Assembly: GCF_009769385.1 (NCBI RefSeq)
Contig: NZ_ML775959.1
Location: 186,001 to 250,000, forward strand
Source of the DNA: Saccharothrix deserti
GTDB lineage: Bacteria > Actinomycetota > Actinomycetes > Mycobacteriales > Pseudonocardiaceae
Length of the DNA: 64,000 nt
Direction of reading: 5' to 3'
Part shown: positions 8,834 to 16,878 of the stretch, in pieces
Layout of the letters: each line of letters opens with the position of its first letter
Numbering within the stretch: the stretch's first letter is position 1
The notes under the pieces: generated by a model
Database searches by the model: none
Seen by the model: only the letters and a program-made list of their open reading frames with translations
What the model was told of the DNA's origin: nothing
Made by a program: the position numbers and the translations under genes

Positions 8834-9844
8834 ATGAGCACAGGTTCGGCTGTCGACTGGAAGGCGGGTGTGGTGTCGCTGGAGACCTTGGAGAAGATCG
8901 CCGCGCAGGCGGGCGAGGACGCGGTGCGGCACGCGGACGTCGTCGGAGCCGTACAACTGGCCGACGAACTCGACCGCACCGCCCTGATCGCGATCACCCG
9001 CACCCTGCGCCACCACGGCCTGTTCACCATCCCCGGCTACACCCACGGGCTGGCCGAGATCTACGCCGCGCACCGGGTCTCGCCCCGACACCGGCCGATC
9101 GTCCGCAGGTGGCTCGGCATCCTCGTAGCCGAAGGCCTGCTCATCAAGGGCCACGCCGGCTACCGGGACCTGCTGGACGCGTCCGCCACGGACTTGGACC
9201 AAGCCCGCCGCCAGATCGCGGCCAGCAGCGCGGCAGTCGAACACGGCCCGGGTTTCGTCCCGTTCTTCGACACCGCACTGGCGCACCTGCCGGACCTTCT
9301 GCGCGACGAGATCGATCCGCAGTCCCTGCTGTTCGCCGACGACATGGTGGACGTCTACCGGCACGACGTGGCCGGCCGGTACTGCGCCGCAGCGGCGGCC
9401 GCCGTGATCGCCGACGTAGTCCAAGAGCAGGGCGACCGGACCGAGGTCGTCGAGATCGCCGTCACCGGAGCCCCACCGGACCGACCGGCCGGTACCGCGG
9501 ACGTAGTGCTCGTGACCGACATGCTGCACGACGCCCGACACGTCGGCAGGGCGCTAACCGCGTTGCGTGCCCTGCTAGCCCCCGGCGGCGTCCTGGTCTT
9601 CACCGAGACAACCCGCGAGAACCACCGTTCGACGACCTCGACGAGGTTCCTCCTGTCACCCCCGGCGTCAACGCCGTCCACGGGCTTCGCCGACTTCCGC
9701 GCCGGCTCGGACCGCATCTTCCCGACCGCCGCCGAGTGGCGGCGAGAACTCGTGGTCGCCGGTTTCGACCAGGTCGTGTGCCTACCCACCGATGACCACC
9801 CCCTGGCCCAGTTCGGCCAACACGTCTTCATCGGTTCTGTCTGA
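8834..9844 (+). CDS. SAM methyltransferase-like protein with apparent internal deletion
   Basis: A 336-residue protein resembling the methyltransferase modules of PKS/NRPS systems and their stand-alone relatives. Residues 1-200 form a helical, winged-helix-like region (ADVVGAVQLADELDRTALIA, IVRRWLGILVAEGLLIKG). From about residue 204 the Rossmann part begins with VVEIAVTG, where families usually have the LEIGAGTG SAM loop. It then passes almost at once to TADVVLVTDMLHDARHV and LLAPGGVLVFTE, which match the second half of the fold. Some 60 residues that normally carry beta2-alpha-beta3, including much of the SAM pocket, are missing, and the glycine loop is degenerate. It may be inactive or a regulatory relic. 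The duplicated 21-bp element lies upstream. Confidence 0.68.
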   Translation: MSTGSAVDWKAGVVSLETLEKIAAQAGEDAVRHADVVGAVQLADELDRTALIAITRTLRHHGLFTIPGYTHGLAEIYAAHRVSPRHRPIVRRWLGILVAEGLLIKGHAGYRDLLDASATDLDQARRQIAASSAAVEHGPGFVPFFDTALAHLPDLLRDEIDPQSLLFADDMVDVYRHDVAGRYCAAAAAAVIADVVQEQGDRTEVVEIAVTGAPPDRPAGTADVVLVTDMLHDARHVGRALTALRALLAPGGVLVFTETTRENHRSTTSTRFLLSPPASTPSTGFADFRAGSDRIFPTAAEWRRELVVAGFDQVVCLPTDDHPLAQFGQHVFIGSV

Positions 9845-9995
9845 AGACTGTGTTGGATTGCGGTTGGATTGCGCCGCGACCTCGCGTGGTGGTCACCTGA
9901 CCACGCCTCCACGACGGACCCGGCGGTGGCCGACGAGCCGGACAAGAGCCAGGCGCACACCAACCCCAACAGATCACACCGCCGCTGGAGGAGCG

Positions 9996-10874
9996 CTACA
10001 GGTCGAGCTTGATCCGACCGCCAGTCACCGCGAGCATGGCGCCCACCGCAGCGGGCAAGGACACGGCAACGCCCTTCAGATCCGCCTCCGCGACCAGCAG
10101 GTTGGCCGTGTGCCGCTCGCCTTCCGGCCAGTGCGCCCAGCGCACGCTCGCGTCCCGTGTCGCAGCGGCGTGGTCGTAGTCGGGGTGGGAAGCCGTGTCC
10201 AGCAACCACTCCAGGTAGGCGCGCATGTCGTCGACCTCCTGCGAGTGCGCGGGCAGCACGAGGCCGTGGCCGGGCACCAGGTGCGTGTGCTCGATGTCGG
10301 CGAGCCAGTCCAGCGCGGCGAGCCAGCCGGTGATCGAGCCGGACACCGCGAGCGGCGTCGTCCCGGCGAAGACCAGGTCACCCGCGAACAGCACGCCGTC
10401 CTCGCGGACCAGCGCGACGAGGTCGCCGTCGGTGTGCGCGGTTCCGTCGACGGGCAGCAGGTCGACCCGCACACCGCCGAGGTCCAGCTCGACCGGTCCG
10501 GTGATGGTGTCGGTGATCCGCGGTGGCGTGATGTCGCCCCACGTCGAGCACTCGAACGCCATCGGGAACGTGTGCGGTCCGTCGTGGACGGTCGCGACGG
10601 TGGGCGGTGTCGCGTGCACGGTCCCGCCCTGCTCCACCACCAGTCGCGCGCCGTTGGCGTGGTCGCCGTGCGCGTGCGTCAGCACGGCGGTCAGCGGCAG
10701 CGTTCCGGAATCGGCCCGGACGGCGTCGAGCAGACGGCGGCTGCGATCCTCGGTGGCCAGGGTGTCCACCAACAGCGCCCGCTCGTCACCGACGACCCAG
10801 CCCGCGTTGTTGAGGAACCACCCGCCGGGCTGGAGGAGGACCTTGGTCCGGCTGCCCAGCGTCACGAAGGTCAT
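9996..10874 (-). CDS. MBL-fold metallo-hydrolase
   Basis: A 292-residue metallo-beta-lactamase-fold hydrolase. The zinc-binding HxHxDH motif is present as HAHGDH at residues 67-72. A later His in LPVDGTAHTDGDLV, Asp in LFAGDLVFAG and His in LVPGHG complete the expected dinuclear metal site. A GGGAGG ribosome site precedes the ATG. There is no signal peptide, so it should be cytoplasmic. This subfamily covers lactonases, thioester hydrolases and cyclase-like enzymes, some in polyketide clusters, and the substrate cannot be fixed. It converges on the methyltransferase-like gene; the 151 bp between them hold no obvious terminator. Confidence 0.88.
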   Translation of the reverse strand: MTFVTLGSRTKVLLQPGGWFLNNAGWVVGDERALLVDTLATEDRSRRLLDAVRADSGTLPLTAVLTHAHGDHANGARLVVEQGGTVHATPPTVATVHDGPHTFPMAFECSTWGDITPPRITDTITGPVELDLGGVRVDLLPVDGTAHTDGDLVALVREDGVLFAGDLVFAGTTPLAVSGSITGWLAALDWLADIEHTHLVPGHGLVLPAHSQEVDDMRAYLEWLLDTASHPDYDHAAATRDASVRWAHWPEGERHTANLLVAEADLKGVAVSLPAAVGAMLAVTGGRIKLDL

Positions 10875-11094
10875 GCCACCCTCCCGCCGTTCGTGATCGG
10901 CATCCGTTGCGACACAGCGGGCATGGACTTCCTCTCGTCGTCGTCACGGAGCCTAGGCGCGACCTCACGGGCGAGGCGGCGCACCCCGACACATGGCGGA
11001 CGATCTTCCGGGATTCGAGGAGCCGCCAGGCGGGAGACCACCACGTCGAACGCAAGCACGAGCAACGTCAACGACGTCAGCAATATCAGCAACG

Positions 11095-13413
11095 TCAACG
11101 ACGCCGGCGACGTCGGCGGAGCAGGAACAGCAGAGCGGCACCCAACAGCACCGACACCCCGCCACCGGCCAGCGACCACAGCAGGACGTTCCCGCTCGTC
11201 GGTGTCACAAGCGCCTGCGATCCGCCGACGCCCTGGTCGAGTTCGGCCGCCGCAGCGGACTTGTCGGTCAGCTCGACGTCGTTGCCGTCGCCGCCCCGGT
11301 AGCTGATCCGGTGCCCGCCGATCTCCGCACCCTCGGGCAGACCGTCGAACGTGCCGGTCACCGCGTCGGCACCGGTGTTGTCGATGACGACCCCGGCCGC
11401 ACCTCCCGGACGAAGCTCGAACGTGCCCGCGAGCGACACCGGACCGCTGACGGTCATGCGCCCCGCGACGAACTTCGCACCCGACCGCTGGGCGTAGGAA
11501 CCACGCACGGTCAGACCATCGGCGGTGACCGTCCCGAAATTCTCCACCGCGCCCTCGACCGTGCCGCCGGCCTTCAGCGCACCGCCGGGTTCCACGGTGA
11601 CCTGCCGCGCCTGCACCGACGCGGCCGACGCAACCGACGCGGCCGACCCTGCCGACGGGGCCGACGCGGCAAGTTCGACCACACCCTCCCGCACGGTCCA
11701 CAGGCCCTTCGGAGTGGTGCTCGCACCGGTCAGGACAAGCGTCTCAGGCCCGGTCTTCACCACCGACGTCTCCTCCGACGCGGCGATGGCACCCCCGAAA
11801 GTCGTCGCCGCAGCGGCATTCAAGGTCAACGCGGTGCCCACCAGAACGGTGCTGCCCTCAGAGCCGCCAAGGTTGTTGATCGTCTGGTCGCCCGCCTTCG
11901 CCAGGTCCAACGTCGCGCCCGGCGCGGCCAACTCGACCGCACTACTGGCCGAGAGCGTGCCTCCGGTGACGGCGAGCGTCCCGCCCTTCACGGTGGTCTT
12001 CCCCTGGTACGTGACGCCGCCGGCGAGGGTAGCGGCGGCAGGACCGACCTGGGTCAACGAACCCCGGCCCCCGACCCCGGACAACCGCACGCCCTGCGCG
12101 GCGTTCTGCAGGATCAACTCGCCGTCCACGACGACCGCGCCGCCACCTCCGACCTGGAGCAGCGAGCTGTCGCCCTGCGGTGTGCCGTCACCCAGGCGCA
12201 GCGACGCGCCTGCGCCGATGGTCGTGCTGCCGTCGTAGTTCTGCGGTGCGGTGAAGGTGACCGCGTTGCCGGGCGTGGCCGCGATGACCACGTCGCCGCG
12301 CCCGACGTCCTTCAGCGTGTCGTGGTAGATGCCGCCGGAGATCGGGGCGTCGAGCGTGACGGGGCCGTTGTAGTCGAGCGTCAGCTTGCTCCGGGTGCCG
12401 TTGCGCTCGGCGTGCATGTTGATGTAGACGGTCTTCTCGTTGCCCGGCAGGAAGAACCGGTTGTGCGTGCCGTCGCCCCACTGCACCGTCGCGCCCTCGA
12501 TGTTGATGCCCCGCTTGTTGTCGTTGTGCGGCACCACGGCGAAGTTCCGGGACGGGTCGCTGAGCGCGGGGTCGGTGTCCGAGCCGTTGTCCGACCAGCT
12601 GTAGACGCCGGACATGCGCACCACGCCCGAGCCCCAGGTGTGGAAGTTGATATCACCGCCCCACTTCTGCGAGTACACGTCGGCGGCGTCGACGGTGACC
12701 TGCTTGTCGGCCGCGTGGTGGATGAACGAGCCCTGGTTGAGCACCTTGCGCAGGTTCGGCGTCGAGGTGAGGAAGTGCAGGCTGCCGTACCCCGCGCCGG
12801 TGCCGACGTACAGGGTCCCGGAGAACGGGTGCGCGCCCGGCAGGTCGATGCCGGGCCACGTCGACCGGCGCTGCTTGACCAGGCCGGACCCGCTGATGAT
12901 CCCGAGGTTCACCAGCCGGTGCACGGCCACGTCCAGCGTCCCGTCGACCTGGTGGTTGAGGTTGTTGATCAGCACCTCGGGTGCCTGCGTGAAGTGCCCG
13001 ATCACGCCGTCGCCACCCGTCCCCGAGCCGTACTGGAGGGTTGCGCCGCGCCGCACGACCACGCCGGGCGGGTCCGGGTTCTCGATGGTGGTCACCGGGT
13101 GGTTGCCGCCCACCGTGACGATCTTCTGCCGCCTGCGGTCCGCCGGCAGCGTGAAGTCGCTGTTCTTGACCAGCACCAGCGTGCCCGTTCCCTCGACGGT
13201 GAACGTGCCCTCGCCGGAGATCACCCCGGTGTAGGTGGTGGCGTCACCGGTCAGCCGCACGACGGCGTCACCGGTGAGCACCACGTTCCGGTTCGCCTTG
13301 ATGTCGGCCGTGACGTCCCGGCCCGCGGGCTGCGCGGAAGCGGCCGGCGGAACGACCATCGCCACGACGACCGCCATCACCGCCGTCGCTCTGATCAAGC
13401 GGAATGCACCCAC
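11095..13413 (-). CDS. Secreted beta-helix protein with autotransporter-associated strand repeats and C-terminal membrane anchor
   Basis: A 772-residue surface protein. A Sec signal peptide (about residues 1-27, ending AASA) leads into Gly/Thr/Val-rich parallel beta-helix sequence. This contains passenger-associated repeats of the type seen in autotransporters (VKGGTLAVTGGTL, LVLTGASTTPKGLWTVREG, VENFGTVTADG, YRGGDGNDVEL). The C-terminus has one membrane helix (VLLWSLAGGGVSVLLGAALL) and seven consecutive arginines, so the protein should be anchored in the plasma membrane with the helix outside. No LPXTG sorting motif is present; LVTPTSG is at best a poor resemblance. The GTG start has AGGAG seven bases upstream. 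It lies 46 bp behind a membrane-anchored ECF sigma gene on the same strand, suggesting co-expression. Confidence 0.8.
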   Translation of the reverse strand: MGAFRLIRATAVMAVVVAMVVPPAASAQPAGRDVTADIKANRNVVLTGDAVVRLTGDATTYTGVISGEGTFTVEGTGTLVLVKNSDFTLPADRRRQKIVTVGGNHPVTTIENPDPPGVVVRRGATLQYGSGTGGDGVIGHFTQAPEVLINNLNHQVDGTLDVAVHRLVNLGIISGSGLVKQRRSTWPGIDLPGAHPFSGTLYVGTGAGYGSLHFLTSTPNLRKVLNQGSFIHHAADKQVTVDAADVYSQKWGGDINFHTWGSGVVRMSGVYSWSDNGSDTDPALSDPSRNFAVVPHNDNKRGINIEGATVQWGDGTHNRFFLPGNEKTVYINMHAERNGTRSKLTLDYNGPVTLDAPISGGIYHDTLKDVGRGDVVIAATPGNAVTFTAPQNYDGSTTIGAGASLRLGDGTPQGDSSLLQVGGGGAVVVDGELILQNAAQGVRLSGVGGRGSLTQVGPAAATLAGGVTYQGKTTVKGGTLAVTGGTLSASSAVELAAPGATLDLAKAGDQTINNLGGSEGSTVLVGTALTLNAAAATTFGGAIAASEETSVVKTGPETLVLTGASTTPKGLWTVREGVVELAASAPSAGSAASVASAASVQARQVTVEPGGALKAGGTVEGAVENFGTVTADGLTVRGSYAQRSGAKFVAGRMTVSGPVSLAGTFELRPGGAAGVVIDNTGADAVTGTFDGLPEGAEIGGHRISYRGGDGNDVELTDKSAAAAELDQGVGGSQALVTPTSGNVLLWSLAGGGVSVLLGAALLFLLRRRRRRR

Positions 13414-13459
13414 TGAATGACTCCTGGAAACCGCTCTGGACGGGGAAGCGCTGTGGCGT

Positions 13460-15334
13460 TCAGCTCACCGCGGACTGTTGCGGGACCGCGGCACGATCGG
13501 CCGGTGTCTCACGCGTGAGGTACTGCGGGACGGGCGCGCCGTCGTCACCGGTGTCGCGGGTCAGCCCGTAGCGGATCGGGCCCCTGCCGCCCGGTTCGGA
13601 CGGCGGCGGGGTGGTGATGTCCTTGGTCACCTCGTCCCACGTCTTCGGCGTGGCGGTGATGTTGTAGTCCGCGCCGCGCTCGTTGTTGGCGAGCGTGACC
13701 TCGCCGTCGAGGTAGAAGAACTCGTTCTGCCACATCTGCTGGGCGCCCGGCGGCAGCACGACGTAGCCGGACGCCGGACCGTTGGGGCCCACGGTCGGCG
13801 AGCCCATCCACGTGTTCTCCGGCGGGGTGCCGGGCGCCGAGTCGTCCATCCTGTGCCCACCACCGGACGCGACGTGGAACAGCTTGCCCTTCAGCCCCGT
13901 CCACGTCGGCATCACCATGCCGCCGGGCCGGTTGAACCAGGCGATCTCGTAGCGGACCTGGATGTACCCGCGTCCGCTCAGCACAACGTGCTCGCCGCGG
14001 CGCATCATCACGTACTTCCCGCCGATGTAGCCGCGCTTCGCGTTCTCGTACACACCGCCGACGGCCGTGACCTCGCCCGCGGGCCGGACGGGCAGGGGAG
14101 CGGGCGGAGTTCGCGGGTCGGGTTTGGCGTCCACGGTGTCCACCACGCTGCCGTAGCGCGGCCCGGTCGGAACAGGCTTCGTGGTGGTGGTGGTGGTGGT
14201 CGTCGTGGTCGTTGTGGTGGTAGACGCGATCGACGAGGACGGCGGCGGTGACGACGGGGTGGTGGTGACGGCCGGGGTCGTGGTTCTGGTCAGCTCGGCC
14301 AGGTTCGCCTGAGGGGTCGGTTCCGCCTGGTTGGAGGCGTACACGACGACCGCGCTCGCCGCGGCGACGATGGCCGCGGCGCCGACGGCCACCGGCTTCG
14401 CGAGCAGGCCGCTCCACGACATGCCCGACGACGTGCCGGACGTGCCTGACGAGCTCGACGCCATACCTGACGACGTGCTTGACGACGTGCTTGACGACGT
14501 GCCTGACGACGTGCCCGACCAGTCCGGCCGGAGCGCGCCCAGCACGCCCGGCAGCAGCGCGACCGGCACCGGGACCAGCGCCAACCCGGCGAGGAGGCGT
14601 TCCGCGGGCACCTGCTCCTGCCACGCCGCCATGCACCACAGGCAGTCCCTGGTGTGCCGCGCGATCCGCTTGCGCCAGGTGGCGGAGGGACGGCCGTCCC
14701 AGTCGCGCACCACCACGTTCAGGTCGACACAGCGCGGCTCCGCCCGCAACGCCCGCACGACCGCCCGTGCGGCGGCAAGAGAAGCCTTCACCCGCTGCAC
14801 CCGCACGGCCGCGTGCGCGGTCGTGATGCCCAGACCGGCCGCCAGCTCCGCCCGGGTCAGCTCACCGGACACCTCCAGCCACCACAGCGACAGCAGTTCC
14901 CGGTCGCCGTCGTCCAGCCAGCGGGTGGCCTCCGCGACCTCGCGCCGCTGGCCGGACAGCTCCAGCCGCAGCAGCGTCAGGTCGACGAAGTCGGCGCCGG
15001 GGTCGGCGAGGTCGTGCGACGGCTCGCCGTCGGGCAACCGCGCCACCCGCCGCCCGCGCTCGTGCACCTGCCGCAGCGCGATCGCGACCAGCCAGGACCG
15101 GAAGCTCTCGGGCTCGCGCAACTTGGGCAGCCCGTCGACGACGCGCAGCATCGTCTCCTGCACGACGTCGTCCACATCGCTGTGGCCGGCCAGCGCCCGC
15201 CCGACGACGTTGTAGACCAGCGGCAGGTAGGCCGCCACCAACTCGTCGAGCGCGTGCTGATCGCCGGCCTGCGCCGCCACCACCGTGGCGGTCCCGGGTT
15301 GTCCGTTGCCCACTCGTCGCTCCTCGCCCGTCAT
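13460..15334 (-). CDS. ECF sigma factor with zinc-finger-like motif, membrane helix and extracytoplasmic domain
   Basis: A 624-residue ECF sigma factor with a long fused extension. I chose the ATG at 15334, preceded by GGGGGAAGGCAGG; longer frames run into the divergent ipt gene. Sigma region 2 lies at about 28-95 (DVDDVVQETMLRVVDGLP) and region 4 at about 135-190 (LTRAELAAGLGITTAHAAV). A zinc-type anti-sigma-like motif H227-x3-C231-x2-C234 follows, then a Ser/Thr/Gly linker, a membrane helix at about 312-333, a run of 14 threonines (372-385) and a roughly 235-residue extracytoplasmic domain with no recognised fold. Known ECF groups with such C-terminal extensions are thought to sense outside signals and release or gate the sigma domain. 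Its promoter region is shared with ipt. Confidence 0.86.
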   Translation of the reverse strand: MTGEERRVGNGQPGTATVVAAQAGDQHALDELVAAYLPLVYNVVGRALAGHSDVDDVVQETMLRVVDGLPKLREPESFRSWLVAIALRQVHERGRRVARLPDGEPSHDLADPGADFVDLTLLRLELSGQRREVAEATRWLDDGDRELLSLWWLEVSGELTRAELAAGLGITTAHAAVRVQRVKASLAAARAVVRALRAEPRCVDLNVVVRDWDGRPSATWRKRIARHTRDCLWCMAAWQEQVPAERLLAGLALVPVPVALLPGVLGALRPDWSGTSSGTSSSTSSSTSSGMASSSSGTSGTSSGMSWSGLLAKPVAVGAAAIVAAASAVVVYASNQAEPTPQANLAELTRTTTPAVTTTPSSPPPSSSIASTTTTTTTTTTTTTTKPVPTGPRYGSVVDTVDAKPDPRTPPAPLPVRPAGEVTAVGGVYENAKRGYIGGKYVMMRRGEHVVLSGRGYIQVRYEIAWFNRPGGMVMPTWTGLKGKLFHVASGGGHRMDDSAPGTPPENTWMGSPTVGPNGPASGYVVLPPGAQQMWQNEFFYLDGEVTLANNERGADYNITATPKTWDEVTKDITTPPPSEPGGRGPIRYGLTRDTGDDGAPVPQYLTRETPADRAAVPQQSAVS

Positions 15335-15544
15335 CCTGCCTTCCCCCAGGAGACGGGCCGCGGGCGCCCCGGATAACAGGTTTTGCCGAGAAAGATCACG
15401 TCTGCGCCGGAAAGCGGATATCCGAACCTTTGTCCACTTTGTGAAATAAATGCGAGTCGAATTCGTCGGATATTCGTTCCGAAGATGGTGGAATTCGATT
15501 TCTTGCGTCCACGCGGCGTCCGGTTCGGGAGAACCGTTGACGGC
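15335..15544. promoter_or_regulatory. Divergent promoter region between sigma gene and ipt
   Basis: This 210-bp gap is clearly AT-richer than its flanks and separates divergent starts. It contains the perfect palindrome CGGATATCCG at 15415-15424 and, to its right, a stretch with several candidate ECF-like elements (GAACCTT, TTTGTC, TTTGTG). ECF genes are often autoregulated, so the sigma factor could control both directions. No -35/-10 pair can be assigned with certainty. Confidence 0.45.
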
Positions 15545-16285
15545 ATGACTTTCAACCGGAAGAACGTGCCCGCACCGGACGGCGATCGGTGGCCTCTCGT
15601 CCACGTGATCGCCGGTCCGACCGGCACGGGGAAGTCCGACATCGCGATGGCACTGGCCGCGGAACACGGCGCACCGGTCGTGGTGGCCGACCGCATCCAG
15701 TGCTTCCGCGACCTGCCGGTCACCAGCGCTCGCCTCGACTCGGACCCGACCACCGGCGTCGTGCGCCACCACCTGCGGGACCTGCTCGTCACCGACGGCG
15801 ACTACGACCCGGACGACGCCGCGCGCGACCTGGAACGCCAGGTGAAGATCCTCATCGAGCGCCATCCCGTGGTCGTCGTCGAAGGCGGTTCCCTCTCGTT
15901 GTTGCAGCGTTTCGTCAAGTCACGGCACCAGTTCCGGCTCACCGCCGACATCCTGCGGATGCCCGACGCCGAGACCTGCCGGTGCCGGCTGCGCTCGCGC
16001 GCCGAGCGGATGCTGCGGCCGGCGGTGTCCGTTCCCGGGCTGCTGGAGGAGTTCGCGGCGGCGTGGCGTCACCCCGCGCGGCGCGAGTTCGTGGCCTCGG
16101 TCAACGGCTTCGACGCCGTGGTGCTGTGGTGCCGGCAGCACGACCTCGACCCCTGCTCGGTGACTGACGTCCTCGGGGACGACCGCCTGGTGGGCAGCGT
16201 GGCCGATCTCGTCGCGGATCTGCACGCCCACCACGGGCGTGAACAGGACGAGGTGTTCGCCGGACTGTTCGGACCGGCGAATTGA
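15545..16285 (+). CDS. ipt: Adenylate isopentenyltransferase (cytokinin biosynthesis)
   Basis: A 246-residue enzyme of the Tzs/Ipt family, which joins a dimethylallyl (or hydroxylated) diphosphate to the N6 of AMP, the first step of cytokinin synthesis. The P-loop is GPTGTGKS at residues 24-31. The conserved Asp of the family's DRxQC motif is D49 (VVADRIQCF). VVVEGGSLSLLQRF matches the EGGSxSLL block of bacterial Ipt proteins. The length agrees with Agrobacterium Tzs (about 240 residues) and is shorter than tRNA-modifying MiaA (about 300). I start at the ATG at 15545, with GGGAG 13 bp upstream; earlier in-frame codons lack a ribosome site. Its stop overlaps the LOG gene's start, strong support for a joint pathway. 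Confidence 0.85.
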   Translation: MTFNRKNVPAPDGDRWPLVHVIAGPTGTGKSDIAMALAAEHGAPVVVADRIQCFRDLPVTSARLDSDPTTGVVRHHLRDLLVTDGDYDPDDAARDLERQVKILIERHPVVVVEGGSLSLLQRFVKSRHQFRLTADILRMPDAETCRCRLRSRAERMLRPAVSVPGLLEEFAAAWRHPARREFVASVNGFDAVVLWCRQHDLDPCSVTDVLGDDRLVGSVADLVADLHAHHGREQDEVFAGLFGPAN

Positions 16286-16878
16286 CCAGAACGCCCGGAA
16301 TTCGTCGGTTGTGTGTTTTCTGCGGATCGTCGAGCGGGCGCATTCGCCATTTGGCGGCTGCTCGGCGGTTCGGTCGCACGGTGGCCGAACTAGGCCTGGA
16401 AATCGTGTACGGCGGCGCGCGGATCGGCACCATGGGCGCGCTGGCGGACGGGGCGGTCGAGGCCGGCGGGTCGGTGATCGGGGTGGTGCCCAGGGTCCTG
16501 GTCGAGAAGGAGGTCGCGCACGACGGCCTGGCGCGGCTCCACGTGGTGGACACGATGCACGAGCGCAAGGCGTTGATGGCCGAGCTGTCCGACGCGTTCG
16601 TGGCGCTGCCCGGTGGGGCCGGGATGCTGGAGGAGCTGTTCGAGATCTGGACCTGGGCGCAGCTGAAGCTGCACACCAAGCCGGTCGGGCTGCTCGACGT
16701 CGACGGCTTCTACGACCCCGTGCTCACGATGGTCGACCGCATGGTCGAGGAGGGGTTCCTCAAGCCGCCGTACCGGGACATGTTGATCGTCGACGACGAC
16801 CCGGAACGCCTGCTGGACCGCTTCACCGCCTACCGCCCACCGAACTACACCTGGACCGAGGAGGCCCCCGTCCGCTAG
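16282..16878 (+). CDS. LOG family cytokinin riboside 5'-monophosphate phosphoribohydrolase
   Basis: A 198-residue LOG (Lonely Guy) family protein, which removes ribose 5-phosphate from cytokinin nucleotides to release the active base. Family marks are CVFCGSSSG at the N-terminus, GLEIVYGGARIGTMG, MHERKALM (R95-K96) and the PGG-x-G-x-x-EE signature at 110-118. In that signature the usual threonine after the second glycine is methionine (PGGAGMLEE). The start is a TTG overlapping the ipt stop as TTGA, so the two genes are translationally coupled. LOG proteins are often misannotated as lysine decarboxylases; nothing here supports that. The direct ipt-LOG pairing makes cytokinin production much more likely than for a solitary LOG. 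Confidence 0.87.
   Translation: MTRTPGIRRLCVFCGSSSGRIRHLAAARRFGRTVAELGLEIVYGGARIGTMGALADGAVEAGGSVIGVVPRVLVEKEVAHDGLARLHVVDTMHERKALMAELSDAFVALPGGAGMLEELFEIWTWAQLKLHTKPVGLLDVDGFYDPVLTMVDRMVEEGFLKPPYRDMLIVDDDPERLLDRFTAYRPPNYTWTEEAPVR

Noticed and set aside
11040..11110. AACGTCAACGACGTCAGC-type repeats as a CRISPR-like array
   Set aside because: Units are too short and irregular and overlap the 3' end of a coding gene; simple low-complexity sequence.
13300..13420. Possible sortase-anchored protein for the beta-helix gene
   Set aside because: No LPXTG motif occurs near the C-terminus; LVTPTSG does not satisfy it, so a plain membrane anchor is the better call.
15383..15544. N-terminal extension of Ipt by 54 residues
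   Set aside because: It would begin at TTG without a ribosome site, runs through the AT-rich promoter region and exceeds the family length.
16282..16878. Lysine decarboxylase annotation for the LOG gene
   Set aside because: The PGGxGxxxE signature and the coupling to ipt identify a LOG protein; PLP-dependent decarboxylase motifs are absent.
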